DNA of 64,000 bases from Acetobacterium tundrae. Its GTDB lineage: Bacteria; Bacillota; Clostridia; Eubacteriales; Eubacteriaceae. Both the position numbers and the translations under genes were made by a program. Positions 42,945-51,845 of the stretch are shown here, one piece after another (the first letter of the stretch is position 1; each line of letters begins with the position of its first letter). The stretch is taken from contig NZ_RXYB01000010.1 of assembly GCF_008086615.1 (NCBI RefSeq), positions 1 through 64,000 on the forward strand, in the 5' to 3' direction. The notes under the pieces are model-generated. The model saw only the letters and a list, made by a program, of their open reading frames with translations. It was not told the DNA's origin and made no database searches.

Positions 42945-45900
42945 TAATTGTGAGATGGATAATCCGCCGCCTTCGAATGAAGAACGGTACTGGGACTGTG
43001 TATGCCCAAACCAGTTTTGAATTTTTCAACCAGTAAATTGACCATATCTTCAACAGAAGTTTCGGCATCTCCCTGCATACTATTGATACCGCCGATTAAT
43101 TCCTGAATCATCGCCTGACCTATGATGTAAAACTGTGGTGTCATTCCATTAACGTAGGGTGCAAGTTCAGCGAACTTCGCTTCTGCCTGAGCGACAGCCT
43201 CAGTACTCTTTGTCTCGACAATACTCTTAATTGCTTCCAATGCCGTATCAGCTGTTCCGGTTAATGCTTCAAGTTGTCCGGTAATACCACTGGTGTCCAA
43301 TTCGCCGATAGCGCCTTTGAGTTCGCTTAATTTATTGACAGCTGTATCAACTTTACCCCCTACAGCATCTAGATCATCATTGGCTTTCTGGGTATTTTCT
43401 GCGACTGTTTTTGAATTGTCAGAAGCACTTTTTGCAGCAGTATCAGTTTGCTGGGTTTTATCAAGAGTGTCTGAAGCGGTATCATTTACCGTGTTGACCG
43501 TTGTTTGGTTGGCAGCAATATTTGTACCAAGATTACTTGTGCTTTTATCAAGAGTATCTGTTCCTTGGCTCAGTAAGTCTAATTGCTGCTGATAACCAGA
43601 TAGCTGCAGTTGATCATTAACTATCTTGCTGGCATTATCGTTAAGAGCTTGAATTGCGCTGTTTTGAGCACTCGTAACGTTGTCAGCAAGAGCTTGGCTA
43701 AGGGTTGTATCATTTGAAATTGATTTTGTGATACTTGCTACAATGTCTGCTCCAAAAACAGGGCCAAATTCATTGTTGCTATTCATCGCCTTAGCTTCTT
43801 CAAGTATTTTTTCTTTAAGTGGCGACATATCAACGCCGCTTCCAATTTGGATATTGTATTGATTTATATCAGATTGTAAAGTAGTGAAACTGTCTGTTGT
43901 CGCTTTTAACTTCACGCCCGTTTCTAAATATCCATGTTCGCCATTTAACTCATCTTGTATTTTTTGCATTTCAGATTGAATATCTGGAACTTTCAATGAA
44001 ATATCAATTAACATCTGAGAATAATCCAGTTTTGCACGTTGCAACACTAAATCTTGATATATTTGCTCTTTATCAATCATACTTTGAGCGTTTGCAAGTC
44101 CATCTTCAACCGATACCCCAACCCCAAAAGCCTTTGGATATAACTCTTTTAAATTTGTCAGAATCACTTCCTGCCGTGACAGCGCGGCGGTTTGATCATC
44201 GCTACTTAAATCACCAGAAGCAATTTGTCCTTTTAAATCGTTATATTCAGATATTAGACCGGTATTTGTTTTTAATGACGCAGTTTCTTGATCATATGCC
44301 TTTTGAGCATTATCCATTGTATTGACAGTGTCAGTATAGGTATCACCCAACTTTGAGAGTTCTTCTCGATGTTCTTTTTGCTTTTGTGTATAAATTGCAA
44401 TTCCAGTGGCCGCTAATCCAACAGCTGCTATTACTAATCCAATCGGCCCTGCTAAGGCAGTTAATGCACTTCCAAGAATCCCAGAAGCTTTAGCAAGCAG
44501 GCTAATACCTTCTGCACCTTCTGCAGCAGCTTTTCCTATTCCTGTGATTTCCTTTATTTTGCTGAAAATATCTCCAGCAGCGCCGATTCCATCCTTTAAT
44601 CCCTTTGCAAGGCTGAGCCCTGTTTTAAGGCCGTATGCAACCGCAATTGTTCCGGTAATTCCATTAGAGAATGCTGCTTTGAAAGCAAGCTGAACTCCTT
44701 CTTCCAACACTTTACTAATCGTGGTTACGACATCGTTAAATATTTCCTGTACTCGGGCTTCGCCTCCGCTGGCCCACCATTTTTCCAAAGGTTTTGAGAT
44801 AACATCATCCCAAACAATCCCGACTTTTCCAAACAAATCAGCGTTGTCAAATTCTTTGCTGTTCATAGCGGTATCAAGTCCATTTAGCATTTCCTGAGCC
44901 ATTTTCCCAGCAGCAGCACTCATTTGTGAGCCGATATCCTCTAACTTATTTCCCCACTCTGCTATTTTTTCAGAGTTCTTTCCTAACCAGTCGTTAATTG
45001 ATGATAATGCAGTAATACCGCCGGATTGCAATCCCTGGCCCCATTTTAAAATAAGCTTAGTATCGAATGTATCTTCGATTTGGCTTTTTAAGCCGGAAAC
45101 GGTTTTGTTGGCGGTCTTTTCCATCATGCCGTCAAATTCACTCATACCACTGATAATACCGCTGATTGCAGTTTCAACCGGAATGAGGCCTTTTTCAGAC
45201 ATAGCTTGCACTTCTGGGACAGTCTTACCCATTGTATTGGCTAAATATTGCCATGCATTAATGCCGGCTTCAGTCAATTGCAGCATTTCATCTGCGCTGA
45301 CTTTTCCTTTTGAACGCATTTGCGATAACGCCAGAGTTATACGTTCTACCCCTTCAGATCCTTTGCCTGTTGCTGCAGCAGCGTTGCCAATCTTATCTAA
45401 GTCTGAGATTAAAGTTGTCGGGTCCCAATCCATTGCCAGCATTTGCTGCGAGGTTCCGATCAGATCATTGGTACTGAATGGCGTTGCAATTGCAAATTGC
45501 TCAATCTGATTCATAAAATCCTGTGCTGAATTTTGGCTACCCAGCTTTGTTTCAAATCCGATCATCGCGGTGCTAATGGTATCAGCCATGTTAACCGGGT
45601 TTGCAATAACGGCATTGGCTGCAAGAGCCGCGAAAATGCCAGTAATGATACCTTTTATTGACGTAGCATAATCCAAGATACTTCGAATCGGTGCAGTCGC
45701 TTTATCAACAATACTAACCGTAAATTTAAAGACCTTGCCAGATACCGATTTAACTTTTTCTGTGACCGCATTTAACATCGAAGAAGCCTTATCGATCAGG
45801 CTGATCGTTGGTTTGGCCGTTTTACCGTTTAACTCATCAAGAATTTTTTTAGTCTTTAGAATGGCCGCTGAGGCTTCATCTTTCGCCCGAAGCGTTACCG

Positions 45901-46150
45901 TTCCACTTTCCGAACTCAGTTGCTTAAGTGTTCGTTTAGTTTTTTCAATGGTTGCCGTAGCCTGATCATTTGCTTTGATATCTACTGTTGCGTTGTCATT
46001 TTTTAGTGAATCAACTTGTTTTTTCGCTTTATCAATGGATTCTGCAAATTTATCCGCTTTTTTCGTTGCTTTTTCAAGGCCGGAATCCGTATTGTCTTTG
46101 TACTCGGTGGTAATATCAATAACAATGGTGTCACCACTACTATTTGCCAT
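42944..46150 (-). CDS. tail tape measure protein, N-terminal and central part
   Basis: 1068 aa. It contains N-terminal repeated helices (TIEKTKRTLKQLSSESGTVT, AAILKTKKILDELNGKTAKP), a tape-measure domain (GFETKLGSQNSAQDFMNQIEQ, then FSTNDLIGTSQQMLAMDW and GKVSADEMLQLTEAGINAW), two hydrophobic helices near 540-580, and long Ala/Gln/Asp-rich helices. It ends shortly after LGIHSPSTVL, a motif that in intact tape measures is followed by more protein. The next gene carries the missing wall-degrading domains in the -1 frame. It sets tail length. The ATG follows AAAGGAGGG. Confidence 0.9.
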   Translation of the reverse strand: MANSSGDTIVIDITTEYKDNTDSGLEKATKKADKFAESIDKAKKQVDSLKNDNATVDIKANDQATATIEKTKRTLKQLSSESGTVTLRAKDEASAAILKTKKILDELNGKTAKPTISLIDKASSMLNAVTEKVKSVSGKVFKFTVSIVDKATAPIRSILDYATSIKGIITGIFAALAANAVIANPVNMADTISTAMIGFETKLGSQNSAQDFMNQIEQFAIATPFSTNDLIGTSQQMLAMDWDPTTLISDLDKIGNAAAATGKGSEGVERITLALSQMRSKGKVSADEMLQLTEAGINAWQYLANTMGKTVPEVQAMSEKGLIPVETAISGIISGMSEFDGMMEKTANKTVSGLKSQIEDTFDTKLILKWGQGLQSGGITALSSINDWLGKNSEKIAEWGNKLEDIGSQMSAAAGKMAQEMLNGLDTAMNSKEFDNADLFGKVGIVWDDVISKPLEKWWASGGEARVQEIFNDVVTTISKVLEEGVQLAFKAAFSNGITGTIAVAYGLKTGLSLAKGLKDGIGAAGDIFSKIKEITGIGKAAAEGAEGISLLAKASGILGSALTALAGPIGLVIAAVGLAATGIAIYTQKQKEHREELSKLGDTYTDTVNTMDNAQKAYDQETASLKTNTGLISEYNDLKGQIASGDLSSDDQTAALSRQEVILTNLKELYPKAFGVGVSVEDGLANAQSMIDKEQIYQDLVLQRAKLDYSQMLIDISLKVPDIQSEMQKIQDELNGEHGYLETGVKLKATTDSFTTLQSDINQYNIQIGSGVDMSPLKEKILEEAKAMNSNNEFGPVFGADIVASITKSISNDTTLSQALADNVTSAQNSAIQALNDNASKIVNDQLQLSGYQQQLDLLSQGTDTLDKSTSNLGTNIAANQTTVNTVNDTASDTLDKTQQTDTAAKSASDNSKTVAENTQKANDDLDAVGGKVDTAVNKLSELKGAIGELDTSGITGQLEALTGTADTALEAIKSIVETKSTEAVAQAEAKFAELAPYVNGMTPQFYIIGQAMIQELIGGINSMQGDAETSVEDMVNLLVEKFKTGLGIHSPSTVLHSKAADYPSHN

Positions 46151-46182
46151 TAAATCCCTCCTTTCCTTTTATTTTTCGCATT

Positions 46183-46204
46183 AAAAAAGCACCCTTTCGG
46201 ATGC
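46183..46204 (-). terminator. intrinsic terminator before the tape measure gene
   Basis: GCATCC gaaa GGGTGC (46204-46189) followed by TTTTTTAATG on the minus strand. It marks the downstream end of the lipoprotein cassette inside the late operon. Confidence 0.75.
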
Positions 46205-46213
46205 TCCGTTTGT

Positions 46214-46306
46214 TTATTCAGCTAAAACACTTTCAATAAGAATGAAAAACTCATCTAAACTTGCTAATTCGCTTTTGCCATAATTTTTCTTATTAAAATC
46301 ACCCAA
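46214..46306 (-). CDS. 30-codon ORF, possibly a displaced chaperone or tail gene end
   Basis: From a TTG just after the lipoprotein stop it reads LGDFNKKNYGKSELASLDEF then FILIESVLAE and stop. The composition is protein-like and the reading continues from the lipoprotein stop without other stops. It may be the displaced 3' end of a tail gene whose body was separated by the cassette insertion, or a chance ORF. Confidence 0.3.
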   Translation of the reverse strand: MGDFNKKNYGKSELASLDEFFILIESVLAE

Positions 46307-46315
46307 AAGTGTGCT

Positions 46316-46981
46316 TTAATTATTTTTTGGGATAAACATTATCCTCAACGTTCCAGATACCTCAATTTTTGATGTTGAACCAAGATCGACATTCTTATAT
46401 CCTTTTATATCATTATCTCCTTCTCCAAAATTCCCGCTTATTTTACTGTTTTCATCGATCACTGTGCAAGTTCCTCTACCTGATACCCATTGTAAATCAT
46501 AAATCCCTGATGGTATATCAAAGTACTCACTATACTGTCCTGCTGAAAAAACATATCCTGATTTTAAGATACTTGTTGGCTTTGTCTTTCCGTCAGATTG
46601 ATATTCATTAGTAAATTCTTTTACTCGAACATATCCACAATTAAGATGATCTTTCATTGTTAAAACATCTCCATCAACACTGTATGGAATCGGTTCTTGT
46701 TCGACAGCATCAGTAGTTTCACCATCAGCAATATATTTACCGTTTTTAATTATCAAATTTCCGTCTTTTAATTCATACGAATATTCCCATCTTGACCAAG
46801 AACCCTTATGATAAAAATCTTGTGTCTCTTTACCACCTGAAGTGAACTCATAATTTGAGATATTCCCCTCTCCATCATAAAACTCCCACTTCCCCACTAG
46901 CGGATCTTTGGCAGCACAACCTGAAACACATATCAGTAAAAAAGAAATGAATAACATTGCAATAAAAAATCGTCTTTTCAT
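46316..46981 (-). CDS. prophage-encoded lipoprotein inserted in the tail operon
   Basis: 221 aa. Residues 1-22 are a lipoprotein signal peptide with lipobox LICVSGC, so the mature protein is anchored by Cys on the outer face of the membrane. The following ~90 residues form a lipocalin-like beta meander (LVGKWEFYDGEGNISNYEF, NGKYIADGETTDAV) typical of secreted lipoproteins, and the C-terminal half is another beta domain (FDIPSGIYDLQWVSGRGTC). No tail family matches. Its place next to the tape measure, and the terminator behind it, suggest a lysogenic conversion gene, possibly superinfection exclusion. Confidence 0.75.
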   Translation of the reverse strand: MKRRFFIAMLFISFLLICVSGCAAKDPLVGKWEFYDGEGNISNYEFTSGGKETQDFYHKGSWSRWEYSYELKDGNLIIKNGKYIADGETTDAVEQEPIPYSVDGDVLTMKDHLNCGYVRVKEFTNEYQSDGKTKPTSILKSGYVFSAGQYSEYFDIPSGIYDLQWVSGRGTCTVIDENSKISGNFGEGDNDIKGYKNVDLGSTSKIEVSGTLRIMFIPKNN

Positions 46982-46986
46982 TTAAA

Positions 46987-47391
46987 TCACCATTCTGGAT
47001 AAATTGCCGCTGCACATTTACACCCAAGATGTAAAGGTGGGCAGTTTTCACCAGCTTTTCTATCCATTAATACAAATTTTTTTCTGCTTAAACTTTCGCA
47101 TCTTTTACACACCAATTCATTCCCCGCTGTGATTATCTTGTATGTAGCGTTCTTTAAATTATTTTCTTCAGCATATTTCGCACTTTTCTCATTAATAATC
47201 AAAGAATTAGCTGTATAAACCCATTCCCTCAATTCTGATTTTTCTTTTCCTTTAAAATTTTCACAGTTCGCCAATAATGCAATGCATTGTGATATGCTCT
47301 TTCCATTCTGAAAATCTGATACAACATCTTCCGGAACCTTTTTAATTTCATCAATAAATGATTCTGAGTTATTCTTCTTTTTGGAATTCAT
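46987..47391 (-). CDS. Cys-containing protein with phage MuF/gp7-like C-terminal domain
   Basis: 134 aa from the ATG at 47391 (GGAGGG upstream; an earlier ATG has no site). The N-terminus is charged and helical (SFIDEIKKVPEDVVSDFQNG). The C-terminal ~45 residues read ITAGNELVCKRCESLSRKKF then NCPPLHLGCKCAAAIYPEW. The CxxC...H..CxC arrangement is that of the Mu gpF/SPP1 gp7 C-terminal domain, as also seen in the minor head protein at 56325-57308 (VTAGTELVCEECGALNG). The lipoprotein gene follows five bases later, so the two form one cassette. Role unknown. Confidence 0.65.
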   Translation of the reverse strand: MNSKKKNNSESFIDEIKKVPEDVVSDFQNGKSISQCIALLANCENFKGKEKSELREWVYTANSLIINEKSAKYAEENNLKNATYKIITAGNELVCKRCESLSRKKFVLMDRKAGENCPPLHLGCKCAAAIYPEW

Positions 47392-47454
47392 TTCGCCCTC
47401 CTGCATCTCTTTTCTTAACATAATACAGGAAAGTTAAATAAATTTCAACGGTGA

Positions 47455-47634
47455 TTATTCACTTTCCTCTTCCATCTTTTCCATTTCAAATTGTTCAGAA
47501 GCAATCATGAATTTATATGTCATGTTAGCTGCCTGATCTTTGGAGTTTCGCAAACCTAAAATGACAGAGGGAAGAACCTTATGCCGTTGCCATATGCGAT
47601 GGATCATGTAAGTTTCTCCCCCTGCCGCAATTAG
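47455..47634 (-). CDS. tail assembly chaperone frameshift extension (gpT-like)
   Basis: This is the -1 frame continuation of the chaperone after the slippery site: LIAAGGETYMIHRIWQRHKV, LPSVILGLRNSKDQAANMTY, KFMIASEQFEMEKMEEESE, stop at 47455. It has no start codon with a ribosome site of its own, so it is made only as a fusion. The acidic helical extension is typical of the longer chaperone form that binds the tape measure. Confidence 0.85.
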   Translation of the reverse strand, partial: LIAAGGETYMIHRIWQRHKVLPSVILGLRNSKDQAANMTYKFMIASEQFEMEKMEEESE

Positions 47635-48158
47635 TTTTTTATGACTTCCTCTTCTTCAACTTCGGCATTGAACCCGCTTAATTCATCGATCTCGTCGACA
47701 ACACGGCTTTTTTCACCGGCAAGGAGTACCTTGTCGATCACATCCAATGCAGTCATAACATTGAGAGCCCGTTTAACTTTTTGATTATCCCACAATTTTT
47801 TTCGATCTTCTGGAACCGTTGCGGTATAAATCTTTCGACTTCTTAACGCTACATAGTCGGTTTCACCGTCGATTTTTGGATATTTCTTACCCATGGGGTT
47901 ATGAAGTCTCTTGGTCGAAGCTTTCAGGCATTCATTACTTTCCTCTTCAGCCAAAGGCCTGATTGTAAATTCATATAATTTTTTACCGTTTCGCTTGATC
48001 TCAATCTTTTTACGGCATTCTTCATCATCAGCAAAAGTAGCTGCTTCCAGTAAACCTGACAGTAATGCATCTTCATTCATGAGCAGTTCGTCTTTGCTCA
48101 TCATTAAATCAATATCGTCCTCTTCAGCCGTTACCATAATTTCGTTTTGTTCTTTCAT
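47631..48158 (-). CDS. xkdN: tail assembly chaperone (XkdN-like)
   Basis: 175 aa from the ATG at 48158 (AAGGAG eight bases upstream). Contents: an acidic N-terminus (TAEEDDIDLMMSKDELLMNE), then ECRKKIEIKRNGKKLYEFTI and RPLAEEESNECLKASTKRLH, conserved in XkdN proteins, and RKIYTATVPEDRKKLWDNQK. It coats the tape measure during tail assembly. A fraction of ribosomes shift at 47634-47640 to make a longer form. Confidence 0.9.
   Translation of the reverse strand: MKEQNEIMVTAEEDDIDLMMSKDELLMNEDALLSGLLEAATFADDEECRKKIEIKRNGKKLYEFTIRPLAEEESNECLKASTKRLHNPMGKKYPKIDGETDYVALRSRKIYTATVPEDRKKLWDNQKVKRALNVMTALDVIDKVLLAGEKSRVVDEIDELSGFNAEVEEEEVIKN
47634..47640 (-). promoter_or_regulatory. -1 ribosomal frameshift site A_AAA_AAC
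   Basis: The heptamer AAAAAAC lies in the correct phase (ATA-AAA-AAC-TAA), one codon before the chaperone stop. Slipping back one base yields AAA-AAA-CTA-ATT and opens a 59-codon extension. It matches the lambda G/GT-type arrangement found throughout tailed phages. Confidence 0.88.
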
Positions 48159-48177
48159 TTCACTTTCTCCTTCTTTC

Positions 48178-48648
48178 TTAAACAGTTGCAAATAGTGCTA
48201 ACATTTCAGGGATGGCATTGCATCTAAAGCTCATGGCACGCTTAATAACATCGCCTGGTGTGATATTCATTAAGTCGAGTGAACCATCTAGGACACAATT
48301 TCTATAAACCTGGCGTGATACTTGACCATCACGGCGGTTCAATTTTCCCTGGAAATCCCAGGTGGGTAAATATCCTTTTTGTAAATCCTCAAATATCTCT
48401 TCCATCATAACGTCATCACGGATTACCATTTCGGTGTACGAAATAGCAACTGTGTATCCAGTTGGAACCGCGAAAGATATCATGGATCCAACAGGCTGTA
48501 CATCGGTATTCTTTACATTTAACTGAGATTTGAACGTATCAACTTCGGCCAGAAATATAGTATTACCAGATGAAGTTGTTACAAAAACCTGACCATCTTT
48601 TCCTGTAATTAGGTTTCGAGTGTCTAATATTGCTTGATCGTTATTCAT
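48178..48648 (-). CDS. xkdM: tail tube protein (XkdM)
   Basis: 156 aa. XkdM family features include NLITGKDGQVFVTTSSGNTI, LAEVDTFKSQLNVKNTDVQP, GYTVAISYTEMVIRD and DFQGKLNRRDGQVSRQVYRN. It forms the inner tube of the contractile tail. It lies directly after the sheath gene as in PBSX. Ribosome site AGAAAGGAG. Confidence 0.92.
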   Translation of the reverse strand: MNNDQAILDTRNLITGKDGQVFVTTSSGNTIFLAEVDTFKSQLNVKNTDVQPVGSMISFAVPTGYTVAISYTEMVIRDDVMMEEIFEDLQKGYLPTWDFQGKLNRRDGQVSRQVYRNCVLDGSLDLMNITPGDVIKRAMSFRCNAIPEMLALFATV

Positions 48649-48662
48649 TTGTTACTCCTTTC

Positions 48663-50075
48663 TTACGCTGCTTCGCTGAATCTAAATTTATAAACCAGAT
48701 AGAATTTTTCAAGAGAATCAATATCGTAAGCTGTAATATTGAAGTATGCGGAATCTGGATCTGCTGATGAATCAGTCACCAGCTCAATTTTCGCACCACT
48801 TGCTAATTTCTTTTCTGCGACCATGTCATTCAGTACACCCTGGGCGATTTGGATAACAGTTGTTTTTCCATCGTCAGTTCCGTCAACTTGACCAGAGAGT
48901 TTTTCTGTTTTATTGGAGATTCTGGTCATCATTTCAAATCTGATTTTAACCCGCTTGATTTTTTCCCAGCCTTTATCATCTTCACCGCTTGGTACCGTAA
49001 GTGTGGTGATTCCAGAATCTACCCACACCTGATCATCAGATGATACCGAGAATGCAATCATTCCGTTTCTAACGGCGTTCTGATATTGGGTATCGGTCAG
49101 AGTCTCAATTAATGATACTGCATCAGCGATTACGGTATGCGTAATGCTTTTCTTTGATGGTATTCCCGCTACCAGCCCAGCAATATTAGCAGCTGCTTTC
49201 CAGCCTTCTATTTTTTCACCGGCTGCGTTGATGTATCCCATACCAACATAGATCGTGTTGTAATCATTATAGGCAACGGCATGTGTCAGTCGGGTGTCAT
49301 ATAAAACACTTGATGGTTCACCAATCACCGCAAATCCCATTCTACCAAGCAAATACATTCTGTTCACAAATCCCGAAAGTATAGCATGAACAGCTGTGTC
49401 GTTTGTATCAACTACTACGCAATCCCAATTCTTAGTTTCCAATAGAGAAAATCCGTTAGAATAGCTTTCTGTTGTTACGGTTGGATTAACTCCACCTGTA
49501 AAGGTCCCAGACGCGACAAGGGCCAGTTTTCCGGTACCGGCATATCCATCAACTTTTGCCAGATCAACGTAAATAGATTTAGCAGCAGCTGCAATTAGCG
49601 AATCAACCTCACCAGTTGTGCTTACTGCGAATGTTATTTTTTCTAAAATCGTTCCGCTTTCGGTAATAATAAGTTCTCTCGATGCTGTATCGCCTAAAAC
49701 ATCGCGAATGATATAACCCAGCGCGCGATCACCTTCATACTTCAATGTAGCAGTGATGGCATTTACTGGTGTTGCAGTAGTATCTTTCAATATTACGCTG
49801 CCTTTTGTTCCTCCGGTTCCAATACGAACGGCTAGAATTTTACCGGATCCTCCAGCAATGGTTCGATCAATGATCTCCGATGCGGTGCCTCCATAAATCA
49901 AACTGATGTCATCGTTCTGCGTCAGTGCTTTAATCGTGTTAAGTGGTCCCCAGTTACCAGCAAAGACCGTTGCAACAGTCCCATCTGCGACAATTGGTTT
50001 TGCTGATCCGTTTTCATACCGGTTATAAAGTCCTGGGCGAACTTTCTTTTCTCCTGCTGTGAAAAATATTCCCAT
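48663..50075 (-). CDS. xkdK: tail sheath protein (XkdK)
   Basis: 470 aa. The N-terminus KKVRPGLYNRYENGSAKPIV, the central VVVDTNDTAVHAILSGFVNRM region and the C-terminal WEKIKRVKIRFEMMTRISNK with ADSAYFNITAYDIDSLEKFYL are those of XkdK/FI-type sheaths. It is the contractile sheath, which together with tube and baseplate J shows that the phage is myovirus-like. GGAGG eight to ten bases before ATG. Confidence 0.95.
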   Translation of the reverse strand: MGIFFTAGEKKVRPGLYNRYENGSAKPIVADGTVATVFAGNWGPLNTIKALTQNDDISLIYGGTASEIIDRTIAGGSGKILAVRIGTGGTKGSVILKDTTATPVNAITATLKYEGDRALGYIIRDVLGDTASRELIITESGTILEKITFAVSTTGEVDSLIAAAAKSIYVDLAKVDGYAGTGKLALVASGTFTGGVNPTVTTESYSNGFSLLETKNWDCVVVDTNDTAVHAILSGFVNRMYLLGRMGFAVIGEPSSVLYDTRLTHAVAYNDYNTIYVGMGYINAAGEKIEGWKAAANIAGLVAGIPSKKSITHTVIADAVSLIETLTDTQYQNAVRNGMIAFSVSSDDQVWVDSGITTLTVPSGEDDKGWEKIKRVKIRFEMMTRISNKTEKLSGQVDGTDDGKTTVIQIAQGVLNDMVAEKKLASGAKIELVTDSSADPDSAYFNITAYDIDSLEKFYLVYKFRFSEAA

Positions 50076-50077
50076 AA

Positions 50078-50467
50078 TTATTTAACCTCCTGCGTTAAAA
50101 ATTCTTTTACTGTCTTTTTTGCTTCTTCCTGGGTTGCTTGGACAATGTTATTTTGTTTAAATGCAGCCATGACACATTCTGGTGGGCATGAAAAAGCACC
50201 TGATACTGCAAACTCTTTTGCAGAGTAAGTAATTTCCGGTGCTTTTGGCATCACTGTGGCTGCTTGTGCTGTCATTATTGGCTCTTCAACTTTTTGCGGT
50301 TCTACTACTGTGTTTTCCACAATTGGAACTTCTTCCGGCGTTGTATCTTCTACAGGTGTTTCTGGGATTTCTTCAACTTCCTGATTTGGCGATGCTACAG
50401 CGGCGGCAGTTTCTTCTTTTGAATCTTCTCTATTTTCTTCTTTTGGTTCATCTGTAATTTCTGCCAT
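50078..50467 (-). CDS. acidic, disordered phage protein (129 aa)
   Basis: Residues 1-75 are low-complexity Glu/Pro/Val/Thr (EEIPETPVEDTTPEEVPIVE). The last ~50 residues form a folded-looking segment (YSAKEFAVSGAFSCPPECVM, KQNNIVQATQEEAKKTVKEF). A short protein of this type commonly sits before the sheath gene in clostridial myophages. Function unknown. Confidence 0.75.
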   Translation of the reverse strand: MAEITDEPKEENREDSKEETAAAVASPNQEVEEIPETPVEDTTPEEVPIVENTVVEPQKVEEPIMTAQAATVMPKAPEITYSAKEFAVSGAFSCPPECVMAAFKQNNIVQATQEEAKKTVKEFLTQEVK

Positions 50468-50481
50468 TGTGCACTCCTTTT

Positions 50482-51351
50482 TTAAGTAATAATAATATGA
50501 TTAAGCTTAACGCTTTCCTTTTGTGGTGTTAAAATTCCGAATCGGCAACTGATTGTAATTTGCCCGTTCCTTAACGGATCTGCTGCCAGATTCATTTTGG
50601 CAGTTTGGAAAAAGAGCGGGCTTTTATCATCAAGTATGCACTCCCCTGCAATTACCATTTTATTGATGACCTGTCGCAGCAGCGTATTTCTGGTCGTTAC
50701 GTCAGGGGCAAACAAATGCAAATAGAGATCAATCTGTATCCATCGGACCGAGTAGGTGTCTTGAAAACTGCTGCTCTGATTGTCGGTTCGAACATAAATA
50801 ATTGGAATGGCCAATGCTCCCGGGATAAAAGTATCGTCTGGAGTATCCGCTGTTCCTAATATTTTCACACTGCTCGCAAAGTTTGCTTTGATGAAGCTTT
50901 GCATTCCAGCTACAGGATCCGGTGAGAATGTTGCCTGAACAGGAAAAGCCATAATATCAAAACTGATCGTGATACCAATGGTAGCTGGTTCTTCAGTGAT
51001 CCCATTAAACGGATCATTCTGAGTCCAGACAGTGCAATAATGGCCATCGGTATCTTTATAAAAGCGGTTTGACAATGCTTCACAGATTGGCGCGGTAAAA
51101 TCTTCCGGGATAATGCTTTTTCCCGCTAGACACCAAACGTTAACCATTAAGGTACCAGCCGTTTTTCGTTCGGCATTAGCGGTCCAGTCCATATAATAAT
51201 CAGCCCGTGGGTACATTGTCTTCCCCCAGTTACTGTCCTGATCATTAGCAGCTTCTGCGTAAAACACAGCTGGGCCGCTATTATAAGTTGCAAGATTGGT
51301 TTTCAGATAGTCAATTTCAATTAAACTGTTGTAGACTAATGCGTCAATCAT
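50482..51351 (-). CDS. tail completion/terminator protein (XkdJ position)
   Basis: 289 aa with two apparent related halves (VYNSLIEIDYLKTNLATYNS...MVNVWCLAG and IIYVRTDNQSSSFQDTYSVR...ISCRFGIL), each resembling tail terminator folds. It lies between the HK97 gp10-like and sheath genes, the usual place of the tail terminator. The ATG lies in the 3' end of the preceding gene (4-bp overlap). It is twice the length of a normal terminator. Confidence 0.65.
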   Translation of the reverse strand: MIDALVYNSLIEIDYLKTNLATYNSGPAVFYAEAANDQDSNWGKTMYPRADYYMDWTANAERKTAGTLMVNVWCLAGKSIIPEDFTAPICEALSNRFYKDTDGHYCTVWTQNDPFNGITEEPATIGITISFDIMAFPVQATFSPDPVAGMQSFIKANFASSVKILGTADTPDDTFIPGALAIPIIYVRTDNQSSSFQDTYSVRWIQIDLYLHLFAPDVTTRNTLLRQVINKMVIAGECILDDKSPLFFQTAKMNLAADPLRNGQITISCRFGILTPQKESVKLNHIIIT

Positions 51352-51845
51352 CGATAAGCCTCCCGATACAGTTCTTTAATCTTATTCAGGGCTTTTTTCT
51401 TTGACTGTTCCACATAGGGTCGCGGCGCTATTTTCAAGTGGTAGCTAACGTATTTTTTATTTTTCCCTCGTCGGGCTTTTACCATTCCATCAAAGCCATC
51501 CTCCAATGTTGCTGCGTACTTCACGTTGGTCTCGGCGCCTGAAACAATAGTCATGCCATTATTGCCTTCGACCGTGTGTTGGTACGGCAGGTGACTCAAT
51601 CGCAGGGTGTTGCTTTTAACCGCCGGAGCTTCCCCGGGCGCCGAAGCGATGTGTTTGCCATATCGGCGCCCGGAGCGTTTCCCGGCCAGAACCACGATGG
51701 TGGCGTTACGAATTTCAATAGGCACCTGGTTTTGGGCCCGTTGTCGCACTTGGTCCCGGATATCCTTTTCGATATCCCGGGTTGATAATTTGATGTTGTT
51801 AGCTAATTCGTCAGGGGATATCTGGATTTTGATTTTCGTCGTCAT
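51348..51845 (-). CDS. HK97 gp10-like neck protein (XkdI position)
   Basis: 165 aa. The HK97-gp10 family pattern is present: LSTRDIEKDIRDQVRQRAQN, TYATL-like VKYAATLEDGFDGMVKARRG and the C-terminal IAPRPYVEQSKKKALNKIKE (RPf...A). It joins head and tail during maturation. It overlaps the upstream adaptor gene by 35 bp. Confidence 0.85.
   Translation of the reverse strand: MTTKIKIQISPDELANNIKLSTRDIEKDIRDQVRQRAQNQVPIEIRNATIVVLAGKRSGRRYGKHIASAPGEAPAVKSNTLRLSHLPYQHTVEGNNGMTIVSGAETNVKYAATLEDGFDGMVKARRGKNKKYVSYHLKIAPRPYVEQSKKKALNKIKELYREAYR

Noticed and set aside
42049-46184. Several plus-strand ORFs opposite the tape measure genes
   Set aside because: They are antisense to long, clearly coding Ala/Ser-rich sequence and have no start signals.
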